Positions 17,717 through 25,904 of a stretch of DNA of 64,000 bases are shown here, piece by piece. The position numbers and the translations under genes are program-made. The notes below the pieces were generated by a model. It had not been told where the DNA came from, made no database searches, and saw only the letters and a list, made by a program, of their open reading frames with translations. Every line of letters starts with the position of its first letter. Positions within the stretch are counted from its first letter, which is position 1. Origin of the DNA: VAXT01 sp963728535 (GTDB lineage: Bacteria; Actinomycetota; Thermoleophilia; Gaiellales; Gaiellaceae); NCBI GenBank assembly GCA_963728535.1, contig CAVSKK010000001.1:2232001-2296000 (forward strand). The letters are read 5' to 3'.

Positions 17717-19740
17717 CGAGACGCTGCGGCGGCGGCTCGCTCGCCACCCTGAAGCAGCTGCCGCCAGCCGGAGAGCACGCCATGCACCTCTTCGGCGCCG
17801 ACGATCTCTCCATCGGGAAGCGGGAGGTCGGCAGGATGGAGGATGAAAGGCCGGGTTTGAGGCCCTCCGATCCCACCGTGGAACGAGATCAGCTCCTCGA
17901 AGGCACAGCCCTCTTCGAGGTCCGGGTCGTAGAAGCTGCCGACCATGATGTCGGCCACGTGTGCGAACCCGTCGGTGCGCAGCAGGTGCTGTGGCGCGTT
18001 TGGTGCGAACGATGTGAGCGGGTCTTCGCCTTCGACCGTGCCTTCCGCGAGGTAGTGGGCGCCTGCGGGGCCGAGTGCTACGGCGCCCCGCTCCGAGGAG
18101 CGAACGAGGAGCCAGCCGACGTGCGGGTGCTCACGGAGTGCCGGGATCAGCCGCGGATGGCGCTCGTTTATCTCCTCGAGCGTGAGCCGGCGCGGCTCCT
18201 CCATCAACGAGATGAGGCCGAGGTTCCCCGAGCCGAGCACGACGACCTCCCGGTCCGAGACGTCGTTCTTCGCGCGCTTGCCCTTGTCTTTCTCGGCAGG
18301 TGGCCCCCCGCTGGTCGCCTCGCCGACCGCGAGCCCGACCATCGACTGTTGCTCGTCGCCGTCGGCGACCTCCATGACGCTTCCCTGCTCGAGCGAGCGC
18401 TCGACGAGCTGGTCGAGCCCGAAGCCGTTTCGCTGCTTGAACGTCGCTCCCTGCGTTTGACCGTGGTCGGAGAGGACGACGATCTCGTAGGGGCGCGGCG
18501 CGTAGCGGCGCGCCCGGTCGATGCGCCCAAACTGCTGGTCGAGCTTGCGTAGCGCCTCCAGGGTGTCGGCCCGCTCGAGCCCCGAATGGTGTGCGACCTC
18601 GTCGTAGCTCGAGAACGTTGCATAGACGGCGGGCCGGCCGCGCATCATGTCCGTGAGGACGCCGTAGACGATCAGGTCGCGGACGACGACGCACATCGCG
18701 CCGCGCAGGAACGGATAGACGCCGCCGCGGTGACCTCGCGGTTGTACGTCGCGACGGATCGCCCGGAGCGCCGCGGTCCACTCGAGCATGACCTCAAACG
18801 CGAACAGGACAAGCGATCTCGTGACGTTGAAGCCGTTCGCGAAGAACGCTCGATAGCCGGGGTTCGCGCGCCGCTCGGCCTCCATCCGGCTGACCGTGAG
18901 GATGACCTCCTCAGCCTCGCCGGAGAGCAGGTTGCCGCGGCTCGAGCCGCCGTCGACGAGCAGGCCGATGCCGGTGACGCGATCGGCCTCGATGCGAGCG
19001 CAGTCGGCGGGAGCGGAGCACGCGGTGAGCAGGCCGGTCTCCTTGTCGACCCAGCGGAACGCGGGGATGTCGTCGTTGGAGCCGAGCAGGATCCCCGCCT
19101 GGCTCGCTCCCGTTTGTGAGGAGAGATCGGTCTCCCACTCGGTCAGGTGATGCGAGCCTTCCGCAATCCAGCGCGCCATGTTTGTGGCGTTGCCGTCCCG
19201 CATCGCCCTGCGGAGCACCGGGAGCGCGAGCCCGTCGATCTCGAGGAAGACGATCCCGGGCACGTCCGTTCGGTTTGCCCCGCCCTGCCGGCGAGCGATG
19301 CGCTGGACGACTCGCAGCGTGTACGTGTCGTCGTCGTTCGTCCCGAAAATGACCTCGAGGAAGATGCTCACCGCGGCCACCACGAGTGCCGCCAGCAGCG
19401 CCCAGCCGAAGTTGTCCACAGCGAAGGTGTTCTCAAGCAGATCCGACGCGAGCTTGAGGACGAGGGCGTTGAGAACCATGATGAGCACGAAGCCGAGCGC
19501 GAGCATGAACGGCAGCCGTAGTGCCGCGAGCAACGGGGGCAGTAGCGCGTTCAGCACGGCGACCACCGCGGCTACGAGGAGCGCGCCAACGGCTCCGACG
19601 ATGTCGACGCCGGGGAGGATCAGCGCCGCTATCTCGAGCGCTGCCGCCGTCAGCGCCCATGACAGGAGTAGACGGAGCGGCTTGAACTGCGGTCGTTCGG
19701 GCTCCCAGGAGACGGCCTCTCCGTATGAGGCGGCGGTCAC
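17713..19740 (-). CDS. Fusion of holin-like membrane domain and alkaline-phosphatase-superfamily domain
   Basis: A 675-residue protein in two parts. Residues 20-145 contain four hydrophobic helices of the phage-holin family 4 / DUF-type integral domain. Residues 165-650 form a type I phosphodiesterase/alkaline phosphatase fold: metal-ligand Asp in VFLEIDGLALP, nucleophile region LSSQTGASQAG, Asp/His in SSYDEVAHHSG, Asp-His in VLSDHGQTQG and a final His in SFHGGIGGP. The catalytic domain probably acts on a phosphorylated lipid or envelope substrate at the membrane. It is coupled by four-base overlaps to a flippase-like gene upstream and a DUF4239 gene downstream. Confidence 0.82.
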   Translation of the reverse strand: MTAASYGEAVSWEPERPQFKPLRLLLSWALTAAALEIAALILPGVDIVGAVGALLVAAVVAVLNALLPPLLAALRLPFMLALGFVLIMVLNALVLKLASDLLENTFAVDNFGWALLAALVVAAVSIFLEVIFGTNDDDTYTLRVVQRIARRQGGANRTDVPGIVFLEIDGLALPVLRRAMRDGNATNMARWIAEGSHHLTEWETDLSSQTGASQAGILLGSNDDIPAFRWVDKETGLLTACSAPADCARIEADRVTGIGLLVDGGSSRGNLLSGEAEEVILTVSRMEAERRANPGYRAFFANGFNVTRSLVLFAFEVMLEWTAALRAIRRDVQPRGHRGGVYPFLRGAMCVVVRDLIVYGVLTDMMRGRPAVYATFSSYDEVAHHSGLERADTLEALRKLDQQFGRIDRARRYAPRPYEIVVLSDHGQTQGATFKQRNGFGLDQLVERSLEQGSVMEVADGDEQQSMVGLAVGEATSGGPPAEKDKGKRAKNDVSDREVVVLGSGNLGLISLMEEPRRLTLEEINERHPRLIPALREHPHVGWLLVRSSERGAVALGPAGAHYLAEGTVEGEDPLTSFAPNAPQHLLRTDGFAHVADIMVGSFYDPDLEEGCAFEELISFHGGIGGPQTRPFILHPADLPLPDGEIVGAEEVHGVLSGWRQLLQGGERAAAAASR

Positions 19741-20852
19741 TCCGCGTCCTTGGCGTCCCGCTTGGCCTGCCTCTTGGCGGCCCGCTGCTCCTTCTGGTCG
19801 GCGACCTTGACCTTCGCATCGCTGTACGCCCCACCGACGAGCACCTTGCCGCCGGTCCAGCCGAAGACGAGCACCGTGAGCACGAGCGCGAACACGACGT
19901 TCCAGGCCGTCATGATCAACTGCTGTGCCGTCGAGTAGGCGATGGTCGTTTCGTTTGCGACGTCACAGCACGTCTGCAGGGCCAGCGCGTTCGTCGCCTG
20001 GGTGATGCCGACGGCGCCGGGTGTGAAGGAGACGACGTTTGCGAGCGAGCCCGAGCCTGTGATCCACATGATCGACTCGAAGGTCACCGGAATCGCGAAG
20101 GCGGCCAGGAAGATGCCGATGACCGCCAGCTTGCAGATCCACGACGCGAGTGATGGTAGGAACGCTCTGGTCAGGTACCGCTTCGGTGTCTTGAGGATCA
20201 CTCCGCCTTGCTTTGCCTGTTCCCACAGCTTCTTGACCTGCCGCCAGAAGATGCGTCCGACGAGCACGATCAGGAAGCCGCCGCCGGCCACGATCAGGAT
20301 GGTCCTCGCGGGATGGTCGGAGACATTGCCGAGGTTCTCGTGGAACGATCCGGGCACCGAGAGGAAGAGGTACAGGTAGACGAACGTGCCCACGATCGTG
20401 AAGAAGATCTTCTGCACGAGGTAGGCGGCGAACGAGCCCCCGACCGTCGCGCTCGGGATGATCGCGACGAACATGAGCAGCGTCACGAACGTGCCGATGT
20501 TCGCCGGCAAGAAATTGTTCATGGACACGCCGACCGCATACGCGGTGACGATGGGCCAGAACGCGACCTCGCCGGGGTACGCGGCGCTGAGGATGCCGTA
20601 GTAGGAGAGCCCTGCAAGGACCGTCTGGCCCGTCTGGAAGACGAGACCGGCGATGATGTACCCGACCGGAACCTCCTTGATCTGATCCCAGAGGTCCGAC
20701 AGCCAGCCCCGTACGTCGACTCCGAGCAGGTTCAAGACGAAGATGACTAGTGCGGTGCCGGCGAGCCAGGCTCCGACCTTGACGAGCCGCCTGCGGCGCG
20801 AGGGGTCGTGGAACGGGAGAACCGGCGATGGGTCAGCAGCGATTTCGGTCAT
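19737..20852 (-). CDS. Flippase-like membrane protein (LPG synthase TM / UPF0104 family)
   Basis: A polytopic membrane protein of 371 residues from ATG 20852 (MTEIAAD); an in-frame ATG at 20882 would add ten. Helices are visible near 30-48, 70-90, 105-130, 135-165, 190-210, 245-265, 285-305 and 318-340 of the longer form. Conserved segments are AVGVSMNNFLPANIGTF and the later FTPGAVGITQATNALAL. The tail is Lys/Arg/Ala rich and cytoplasmic. It is probably a lipid or lipid-linked-precursor translocase. It is the first gene of the operon with the holin-phosphatase fusion, which suggests that a flipped lipid is then dephosphorylated (inference). Confidence 0.8.
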   Translation of the reverse strand: MTEIAADPSPVLPFHDPSRRRRLVKVGAWLAGTALVIFVLNLLGVDVRGWLSDLWDQIKEVPVGYIIAGLVFQTGQTVLAGLSYYGILSAAYPGEVAFWPIVTAYAVGVSMNNFLPANIGTFVTLLMFVAIIPSATVGGSFAAYLVQKIFFTIVGTFVYLYLFLSVPGSFHENLGNVSDHPARTILIVAGGGFLIVLVGRIFWRQVKKLWEQAKQGGVILKTPKRYLTRAFLPSLASWICKLAVIGIFLAAFAIPVTFESIMWITGSGSLANVVSFTPGAVGITQATNALALQTCCDVANETTIAYSTAQQLIMTAWNVVFALVLTVLVFGWTGGKVLVGGAYSDAKVKVADQKEQRAAKRQAKRDAKDAE

Positions 20853-20912
20853 CGGCACATGGGAGTCTCGCGCGCACCGCATCCTCGTGGCGCCTCAACC
20901 GACCAGCATCAT

Positions 20913-20926
20913 CCGATCGGCGTGAA
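20913..20926 (+). promoter_or_regulatory. Shared motif site 5 (CCGATCGGCGTGAA)
   Basis: Lies in the 223-base intergenic region between the flippase operon (minus) and the DUF6325 gene (plus), 150 bases upstream of the latter. A TATACT at 20976-20981 could be a -10 element for the plus-strand genes. Nothing else is evident in this gap except a TTCAGCTGAA palindrome near 21041. Confidence 0.35.
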
Positions 20927-21075
20927 TTTCGGCACGGGCGCTCATGCCATCTCTCGGACTCCGAAAAGGGACGCTTATACTGGTGCTACGGAACGAGAAG
21001 GCGTGTTCGGGGCCCTTCGGGGACCGTTCGAGCACGACCTTCAGCTGAAGCGCTGTCCCAAACAAGGAGAGATTT

Positions 21076-21489
21076 ATGGCTGTCGGCCCCGTCGACGTAT
21101 ACATCATTGGTTTTCCGGGCAACAAGTTCAGCGGGCGGATCGCCCCGGCGATCATGGAGCTCGTGGAGAGCGGCACGATCCGAGTGCTCGATCTGCTTTT
21201 CGTGATGAAGGATGCGGACGGCGCCGTGACGACAATCGAGGCAGCGGACATGGATGAGGAAGGCACGGCCTTTCTCGCCATCGACGTCGCGCAGCCGGGT
21301 GCTTTGAATGATGAGGATGCCGAGGAGGTCAGCGACGATCTTCCGTCCAACAGCTCGGCCATGCTGATCGCATTCGAGAACCTCTGGGCGGTGAAGGTGG
21401 TCGACGCTCTGCAGGCTGCGGACGCTGTCTTGATCGACTCGATCCGGATCCCGGCCGAGGTCGTCGAAGCCGCGCTCGCCACAAGCTAG
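21076..21489 (+). CDS. DUF6325 family protein
   Basis: A soluble acidic 137-residue protein with the DUF6325 layout: an N-terminal strand-helix segment (DVYIIGFPGNKFSGRIAPAI, residues 7-26), a central IRVLDLLFVMKD and a C-terminal IPAEVVEAAL. A good ribosome binding site (AAGGAGAG) precedes ATG 21076. Function is unknown. In actinobacteria such genes are commonly neighbours of SHOCT proteins, as here (34 bases apart), which suggests a shared stress or membrane role. Confidence 0.8.
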   Translation: MAVGPVDVYIIGFPGNKFSGRIAPAIMELVESGTIRVLDLLFVMKDADGAVTTIEAADMDEEGTAFLAIDVAQPGALNDEDAEEVSDDLPSNSSAMLIAFENLWAVKVVDALQAADAVLIDSIRIPAEVVEAALATS

Positions 21490-21523
21490 ACCCCCGTCCA
21501 CTTCGAGCTCGAAAGGAAACGAC

Positions 21524-21781
21524 ATGGGACTTCTACGTATGGCAGCCCGCACAGCGGTCGTCGCGGGAACCGCCACCGCAGTATCCGGGCGCGTGGCGCG
21601 TCGTCAGGACGCCAAGTTCGCCGAGCAAGATGCGCAGCAGTACGAGCAGGCGGCGCCGCCGCCCGCCGCGCCGGAGGAGGATGCGGCCGCAAAGCTCGAG
21701 AAGCTGGCGCAGCTTCACTCCCAGGGCGTGCTCACCGATGAGGAGTTCGCGGCCGCCAAGGCCAAAGCCCTCGGGATCTGA
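21524..21781 (+). CDS. SHOCT-domain protein
   Basis: An 85-residue protein. The N-terminus (about 1-27) is amphipathic or weakly hydrophobic. A Gln/Ala/Pro-rich linker follows. Residues 58-84 form a clear SHOCT motif (KLAQLHSQGVLTDEEFAAAK). AAAGGAAAC precedes ATG 21524. It is likely co-transcribed with the DUF6325 gene. SHOCT modules are thought to mediate oligomerisation or nucleic-acid binding; the exact role is unknown. Confidence 0.8.
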   Translation: MGLLRMAARTAVVAGTATAVSGRVARRQDAKFAEQDAQQYEQAAPPPAAPEEDAAAKLEKLAQLHSQGVLTDEEFAAAKAKALGI

Positions 21782-21795
21782 CCGGTCGTAGCGGC

Positions 21796-22539
21796 GTGCC
21801 GGGGAGGCACGTCGAGGCGTACTCGCGGCTGGCAGGGGTCTACGACGAGATCGTCATCGACCCCTGCCATGAGCGCTGGGCTTCATTCCTCGATCAGCTC
21901 TGGAGCTCTGACCCGGAGGGCGTCCGGTCCGTGCTCGATCTCTGCTGCGGCACCGGCCTTCTCGCAAGCGAGCTGATCCCACGGGGCTACCGGGTCCTCG
22001 GCGTCGACTCATCCGACGCGATGCTGGCCCTCGCCCGCGAGCGCCTCGGCCCAGGCGTGCCGTTGAGCCGGATGACCCTGCCCGAGCTGGAGGTGAAAGG
22101 TGTCTTCGACGCTGCGGTTTGCACGTTCGACGGCCTCAACTACCTCTCTCCGGAGGATTTTCAACTGACGATGGCCGCGGTGGCTGTCCGGCTTCGGCCG
22201 GCCGGGTGGCTCGTCTTCGACCTCCACACCGACGCGATGATGGACTTCACGATCGCCAACCCCGTCGTCGCGGGCGAGTCGGCCGGGAACGACTTCGTGA
22301 TCAGCAGCGTCGTGGATCCAGGAGCCCGCACGTGCGAGACCAGAATCGAGCTCACGCCCGATGACGGCGACGCGTTCTCCGAGGAGCACCGCCAGTACTT
22401 CCACAGCGATGCAGATGTCCGTTCCGCTCTCGAGGACGCCGGCTTCGCGGTGAGCGCGGTCGTCGAGGAGTACACGAAGAAGCCGGCGGATGCCTCGACT
22501 CTGCGCGCGACCTGGGCTGGGCGGCTTCTACCGTCGTGA
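21796..22539 (+). CDS. Class I SAM-dependent methyltransferase
   Basis: A 247-residue Rossmann-fold methyltransferase. Motif I is VLDLCCGTGLLASEL (about residues 46-60), followed by the acidic end of strand 2 in VLGVDSSDAML and the motif-IV-like VCTFDGLNYLS. The N-terminal segment YSRLAGVYDEIV is typical of small-molecule methyltransferases of the UbiE/MethyltransF_25 type. The start GTG 21796 lies 14 bases after the SHOCT gene, probably the same operon. The substrate is unknown. Confidence 0.82.
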   Translation: MPGRHVEAYSRLAGVYDEIVIDPCHERWASFLDQLWSSDPEGVRSVLDLCCGTGLLASELIPRGYRVLGVDSSDAMLALARERLGPGVPLSRMTLPELEVKGVFDAAVCTFDGLNYLSPEDFQLTMAAVAVRLRPAGWLVFDLHTDAMMDFTIANPVVAGESAGNDFVISSVVDPGARTCETRIELTPDDGDAFSEEHRQYFHSDADVRSALEDAGFAVSAVVEEYTKKPADASTLRATWAGRLLPS

Positions 22540-22618
22540 TTCCGCAGCGTCCGCGAGGCCGTTGTGAGAGGGTGGTGAGGCTGACCCGACCCCAAAAACC
22601 TCGCGAGGTGTTTGCCTG

Positions 22619-22900
22619 ATGTGTTGCTTCCTCCTTCTCCTTGGCGCTCTCGGCCCCCGTTTTGGGATCCTTGCGATGTGGCTGTTCGGAAACCGGGTCG
22701 ATTTTGCGTTCGGCTCGGGGGTGTGGCCGTTCCTGGGGCTTTTGTTCGCACCGTGGACGACGTTCATGTATCTCCTGATGTGGTCTCCCGGCAACGGCGT
22801 CTCGGGCGGCGAGTGGATCATCGTCGGCCTCGGGGTTGCGCTCGACATCGCGACGTACGCGGCGAAACCCGCCCAGAGCAGGTTCGCGACCGCGAGCTAG
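22619..22900 (+). CDS. Small conserved membrane protein
   Basis: A 93-residue protein with three hydrophobic segments (residues 1-23, 33-56 and 64-80) and no recognised family. A weak GAGGTG precedes ATG 22619. Its TAG stop is formed by the left arm of the inverted-repeat element at 22897-23124. Confidence 0.55.
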   Translation: MCCFLLLLGALGPRFGILAMWLFGNRVDFAFGSGVWPFLGLLFAPWTTFMYLLMWSPGNGVSGGEWIIVGLGVALDIATYAAKPAQSRFATAS

Positions 22901-23124
22901 GAGGGTTCGGCGAAATATGGCTGAGCCGCCGGGCCGCTTCGAAGACGGCTCCGCCGGCAAAGCCGCCAGAGCCTTTGAAGCGGCGTCGCAAGCAACGCCT
23001 CAGCGCCCCGAGGCCGGGTCCTCAGTCGCCCCGGTAGTAGTGACTACCGGAGCTCCCTGCGTCCGCGGCCTCGGAACGACCATCGCACCCCGGCGACGAG
23101 CAACATTCCACCGAACCCTCCTAG
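22897..23124. repeat. Nested-palindrome repeat element, copy A
   Basis: Bounded by a perfect 14-bp inverted repeat, CTAGGAGGGTTCGG at 22897-22910 and its complement at 23111-23124; both ends begin with CTAG, which could be a target duplication. Inside, a 108-base core (23005-23112) matches copy B at 55474-55580 at about 90%. The core holds an outer 9-bp stem (CCGAGGCCG / CGGCCTCGG) and an inner hairpin CCGGTAGT-AGTG-ACTACCGG. The arms form the stop codons of both convergent flanking genes. It may be a MITE-like element or a structured RNA; no transposase is nearby. Confidence 0.75.
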
Positions 23125-23627
23125 TGCGCCAGTAGAGCTTTCAAGGCGACGACCACGAGCCCGAGGAGCAGGTTGAGCGCGATCGCGGCGAGCGTTCCGG
23201 TGCGGCCAAGCTGCTCGATCGTCGCGTAACGCGCGCCCTGGACGCCTAGCGTCGCCACCCCGAACGCGAGCGCCAACCAAACGGCCGTCTGCTCGCCGAG
23301 GACGCCGAGTGCTCCCAGGACAAGCGCTCCGACGGGCGCCACAGCGGCCAGTGGAATCGCCAGCTCGCGTCGAGCAACGTCACCGAACTCGGCCCGGTCG
23401 AGCCGCCTCGAGCGTTCGATGCTCTCCGCGAGACCATGGGAGTAGACGTGCGCGATCCAGAGCACGAGCACCGTCACAGTGACGACTACGGCGAGTCGCC
23501 AGGCGTCCGCCGGCCCGCCGATCGACCCGGCCGTCACGGTCGCCATCACGACGATCGTTCCGTAGACCGTTCCTGCGATCTTGCCGGCGGACCCGAAGAT
23601 CACGCCCTTTGCTCGACCCTGCGTCAT
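23121..23627 (-). CDS. Conserved membrane protein, 4 TM
   Basis: A 168-residue protein from ATG 23627 (MTQGRAKG); the longer open frame upstream is antisense to the neighbour. Four hydrophobic segments lie near residues 12-32, 45-65, 95-122 and 145-166, with a polar loop (HGLAESIERSRRLDRAEFGD) between the second and third. The family is not recognised with certainty. The stop lies in the right arm of repeat element A. Confidence 0.6.
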   Translation of the reverse strand: MTQGRAKGVIFGSAGKIAGTVYGTIVVMATVTAGSIGGPADAWRLAVVVTVTVLVLWIAHVYSHGLAESIERSRRLDRAEFGDVARRELAIPLAAVAPVGALVLGALGVLGEQTAVWLALAFGVATLGVQGARYATIEQLGRTGTLAAIALNLLLGLVVVALKALLAH

Positions 23628-23699
23628 GACTTCGATTCTGTCCTCTTTGGCCGCAGTGCCGGGCAGGGAACTGCCTGTGAGCCGGCGAATCCCTCCGAA

Positions 23700-24221
23700 G
23701 TGGCCGATACGCCGCAGTTCCTGACGCTCAAGGGGAACCGGGACCGTTCTGAACGGGTCGAGCTCGCCTTCCGACGTTCGTTCTTCGGGCTGCTGACGAT
23801 CGTGATCGTCGCTGCGCTTCTGAACGTCTTCGGGCAGCGGCCGACGAACACGCTCGCGGCGAGTTCCGTGTACCACCTAGAGGTCTTCGCACCGTCTGCT
23901 CTGCGGGGTGGGCTCTACTACGAGGGGCGGATCACGGTCGAGGCGCCTAGCGTGATCGAGAAGGCGACACTCGTCTTCGACTCGGGCTGGACCGAGCAGA
24001 TGCAGATCAACACGATCGAGCCCGCTCCGCTGGGTGAGGCGAGCCGCGACGGGAAGCTCGCGCTCGAGTTCGGCCGCCTCGGCGCCGGCCACAAGCTCGT
24101 CGTGTGGCTCCAGTTCCAGGTCAATCCGACGAACGTCGGCAGGCGCTCCCAGGACGTTGCTCTCTACGACGGAACGACACTCCTTGCGACGGCGGACAGA
24201 AAGGTGACGGTGTATCCGTAG
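23700..24221 (+). CDS. Membrane-anchored protein with extracytoplasmic beta domain
   Basis: A 173-residue protein from GTG 23700 (MADTPQF), the start that keeps it clear of the divergent gene. One signal-anchor helix (about residues 28-45, FFGLLTIVIVAALLNVFG) is followed by an Ig-like beta-rich region with regular strands, probably outside the membrane. The longer frame upstream is antisense. The downstream YetF-like gene starts at the very next base, so the pair is co-translated and may form one membrane complex. Confidence 0.7.
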   Translation: MADTPQFLTLKGNRDRSERVELAFRRSFFGLLTIVIVAALLNVFGQRPTNTLAASSVYHLEVFAPSALRGGLYYEGRITVEAPSVIEKATLVFDSGWTEQMQINTIEPAPLGEASRDGKLALEFGRLGAGHKLVVWLQFQVNPTNVGRRSQDVALYDGTTLLATADRKVTVYP

Positions 24222-24665
24222 ATGGACATCGTCGTCCGAGCTTTCGTCGCCTTCTGCTTCATCTTTCTCCTCACGCGCCTGATTGGCCGCCGGGAGCTCA
24301 GCTCGCTCCAGCCGTTCGACCTGATGCTGCTGATCGTGATCGGCGACCTGATCCAACAGGGCGTCACCCAGAACGACCTGTCCGTCACCGGCCTCGTGCT
24401 GACGGTCGGGGTGTTCGGCCTGATGACGCTCGCCGCTTCGTACGTCGGCTTTCGGTTTCCCCGCGTTCGTCCGATCCTGGAGCCTGAGCCGCTGATCCTG
24501 GTCGAGGACGGCCAGGTGATCGAGAAAAACCTGCGCAAGGAACGTATGACGGCGGCGGAGATCGCCGGCGAGGCTCGGCTCCAGCAGATCGACTCGCTCG
24601 ACAAGGTGAAATGGGCAGTGCTCGAGTCGGGCGGGCGGATCAGCTTCATCCCGAAGTCCGGCTGA
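24222..24665 (+). CDS. YetF/DUF421 family membrane protein
   Basis: A 147-residue protein with the DUF421 layout: three N-terminal helices (residues 3-20, 27-48 and 55-75) with the family segment RLIGRRELSSLQPFDLM, and a C-terminal soluble domain containing LILVEDGQVIEKNLRKERM and the closing VKWAVLESGGRISFIPK. YetF proteins are widespread, with a possible role in spore or envelope physiology, but the biochemistry is unknown. It is directly coupled to the anchored beta-domain protein upstream. Confidence 0.85.
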   Translation: MDIVVRAFVAFCFIFLLTRLIGRRELSSLQPFDLMLLIVIGDLIQQGVTQNDLSVTGLVLTVGVFGLMTLAASYVGFRFPRVRPILEPEPLILVEDGQVIEKNLRKERMTAAEIAGEARLQQIDSLDKVKWAVLESGGRISFIPKSG

Positions 24666-24701
24666 CTCGTTAGCCGCGCAAGCGGCAATAGGCTTCGCTG
24701 C

Positions 24702-25631
24702 CTGCCTCTCTACCTGACCGAAGCCCAAGTCGAAGAGCTCCTTTCGCCTGCCGATGCGCTGGCGGCGATCGAGGCCTGCTTCGAGCGGCTTGCGCGCGGC
24801 GAGATCGAGAACCGGCCGCGGACCCGCATGCGCCTGCCCGACGGCGCGTTCGCCGTCATGTCCGCTACCGACCGCGAGCTCGGGCTCGCCGGCGTGAAGT
24901 CGTACACATGGCTCCCCGGCGGGACGCCGTTCGTCGTCGTTCTCTTCGACACCGAGCAGGCCCAGGTGGCGGGCGTGATCGAGGCCGACAGGATGGGCCA
25001 GCTGCGCACGGGCGCCGCCAGCGGCGTCGCGGCCAAGTACCTGGCCAAGCCGGAGGCCCGGACGCTCGGCGTCATCGGCTGTGGCCGGCAGGCCGAGACC
25101 CAGGTTGCCTGTATCCGCGAAGCGCTGCCGGGAATCGAGCGGGTCGTCGCCTACTGCCGCACGGAGAAGAGCCTGCGCGCGTTCTGCAAGAAGGTCGGCG
25201 CCGAGCCGGGCGAGGGCCATAGCGACCCGGCCGGGCAGGACGTCGTCGTCACCGTCACCACGTCGAAGGACCCCGTTCTGCGCGGAGAGTGGCTTCAGCC
25301 GGGTGCGCTCGTTTGTGCGGTCGGCGCGAACGAGCCGCGCGCGCGAGAGCTCGACAACGTCGTCCTCGAGCGGGCGGTCTTCGTCTGCTGCGACTCGGTC
25401 GAGCAGGCGCGGCTCGAGTCCGGCGACCTGATCGAGCCGGTCCACCGCGGCGTCCTCGACTGGCAAGAGGTGCACGAGCTCCAGGATGTCGTCGCGGGCG
25501 AGCTCACCGGGCGCAGCTCTCCCGACGACATCGTCCTCTTCAAGTCGAACGGCCTCGCAGCCTGGGACGTCGCAATCGGCGCCGCAGCCCTCGCGCGCGC
25601 ACGTGAGAAGAAAGTCGGCGCGACGCTCTAG
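24702..25631 (+). CDS. Ornithine cyclodeaminase / mu-crystallin family protein (CTG start proposed)
   Basis: An NAD(P)-binding enzyme family that deaminates ornithine or reduces cyclic imines. The Rossmann motif TLGVIGCGRQAETQ and the preceding RTGAASGVAAKYLAKP are clear. The first ATG in frame (24828) would remove about 42 residues that match the family N-terminus (LYLTEAQVEELLSP, with the following acidic helix). No ATG, GTG or TTG lies between the in-frame stop at 24663 and 24828, so CTG 24702 is proposed, giving 309 residues, the usual family length. It overlaps the convergent small gene by four bases. Confidence 0.85.
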   Translation: MPLYLTEAQVEELLSPADALAAIEACFERLARGEIENRPRTRMRLPDGAFAVMSATDRELGLAGVKSYTWLPGGTPFVVVLFDTEQAQVAGVIEADRMGQLRTGAASGVAAKYLAKPEARTLGVIGCGRQAETQVACIREALPGIERVVAYCRTEKSLRAFCKKVGAEPGEGHSDPAGQDVVVTVTTSKDPVLRGEWLQPGALVCAVGANEPRARELDNVVLERAVFVCCDSVEQARLESGDLIEPVHRGVLDWQEVHELQDVVAGELTGRSSPDDIVLFKSNGLAAWDVAIGAAALARAREKKVGATL

Positions 25632-25879
25632 CCGGTGTCGTTCCGTGCCGCCGTGACGACGTCGTCACCGAGCGCCCGAATCAGTTCCGGCCGGTCCAAA
25701 AGGCGAGCCTGCTCTTCAGGGGTGCAGCGGTTGCGCACGTACGGGTCGTCGAGGATCTCGGTGAGCGAGCGGCCACGCTCGTGCTCGCGGATCACGTAGG
25801 CGGCGACCCGGTCCTGGTGGCTGGAGCGAGCGAACAGAAACGAGAACGGGTTACGAAAGAGTCCGGCGAGCCTGGCCAT
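25628..25879 (-). CDS. Small conserved hypothetical protein
   Basis: An 83-residue basic protein from ATG 25879. It begins with a short hydrophobic/aromatic stretch (LFRNPFSFLFARSS) and continues with a helical region (ERGRSLTEILDDPYVRNR and PEEQARLLDRPELIRAL). No known domain is recognised. It is divergent from the 25905 gene (25-base gap) and convergent with the cyclodeaminase-family gene. Confidence 0.6.
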   Translation of the reverse strand: MARLAGLFRNPFSFLFARSSHQDRVAAYVIREHERGRSLTEILDDPYVRNRCTPEEQARLLDRPELIRALGDDVVTAARNDTG

Positions 25880-25904
25880 CGAAGGCGATTGTATCCTGGC
25901 TCCC

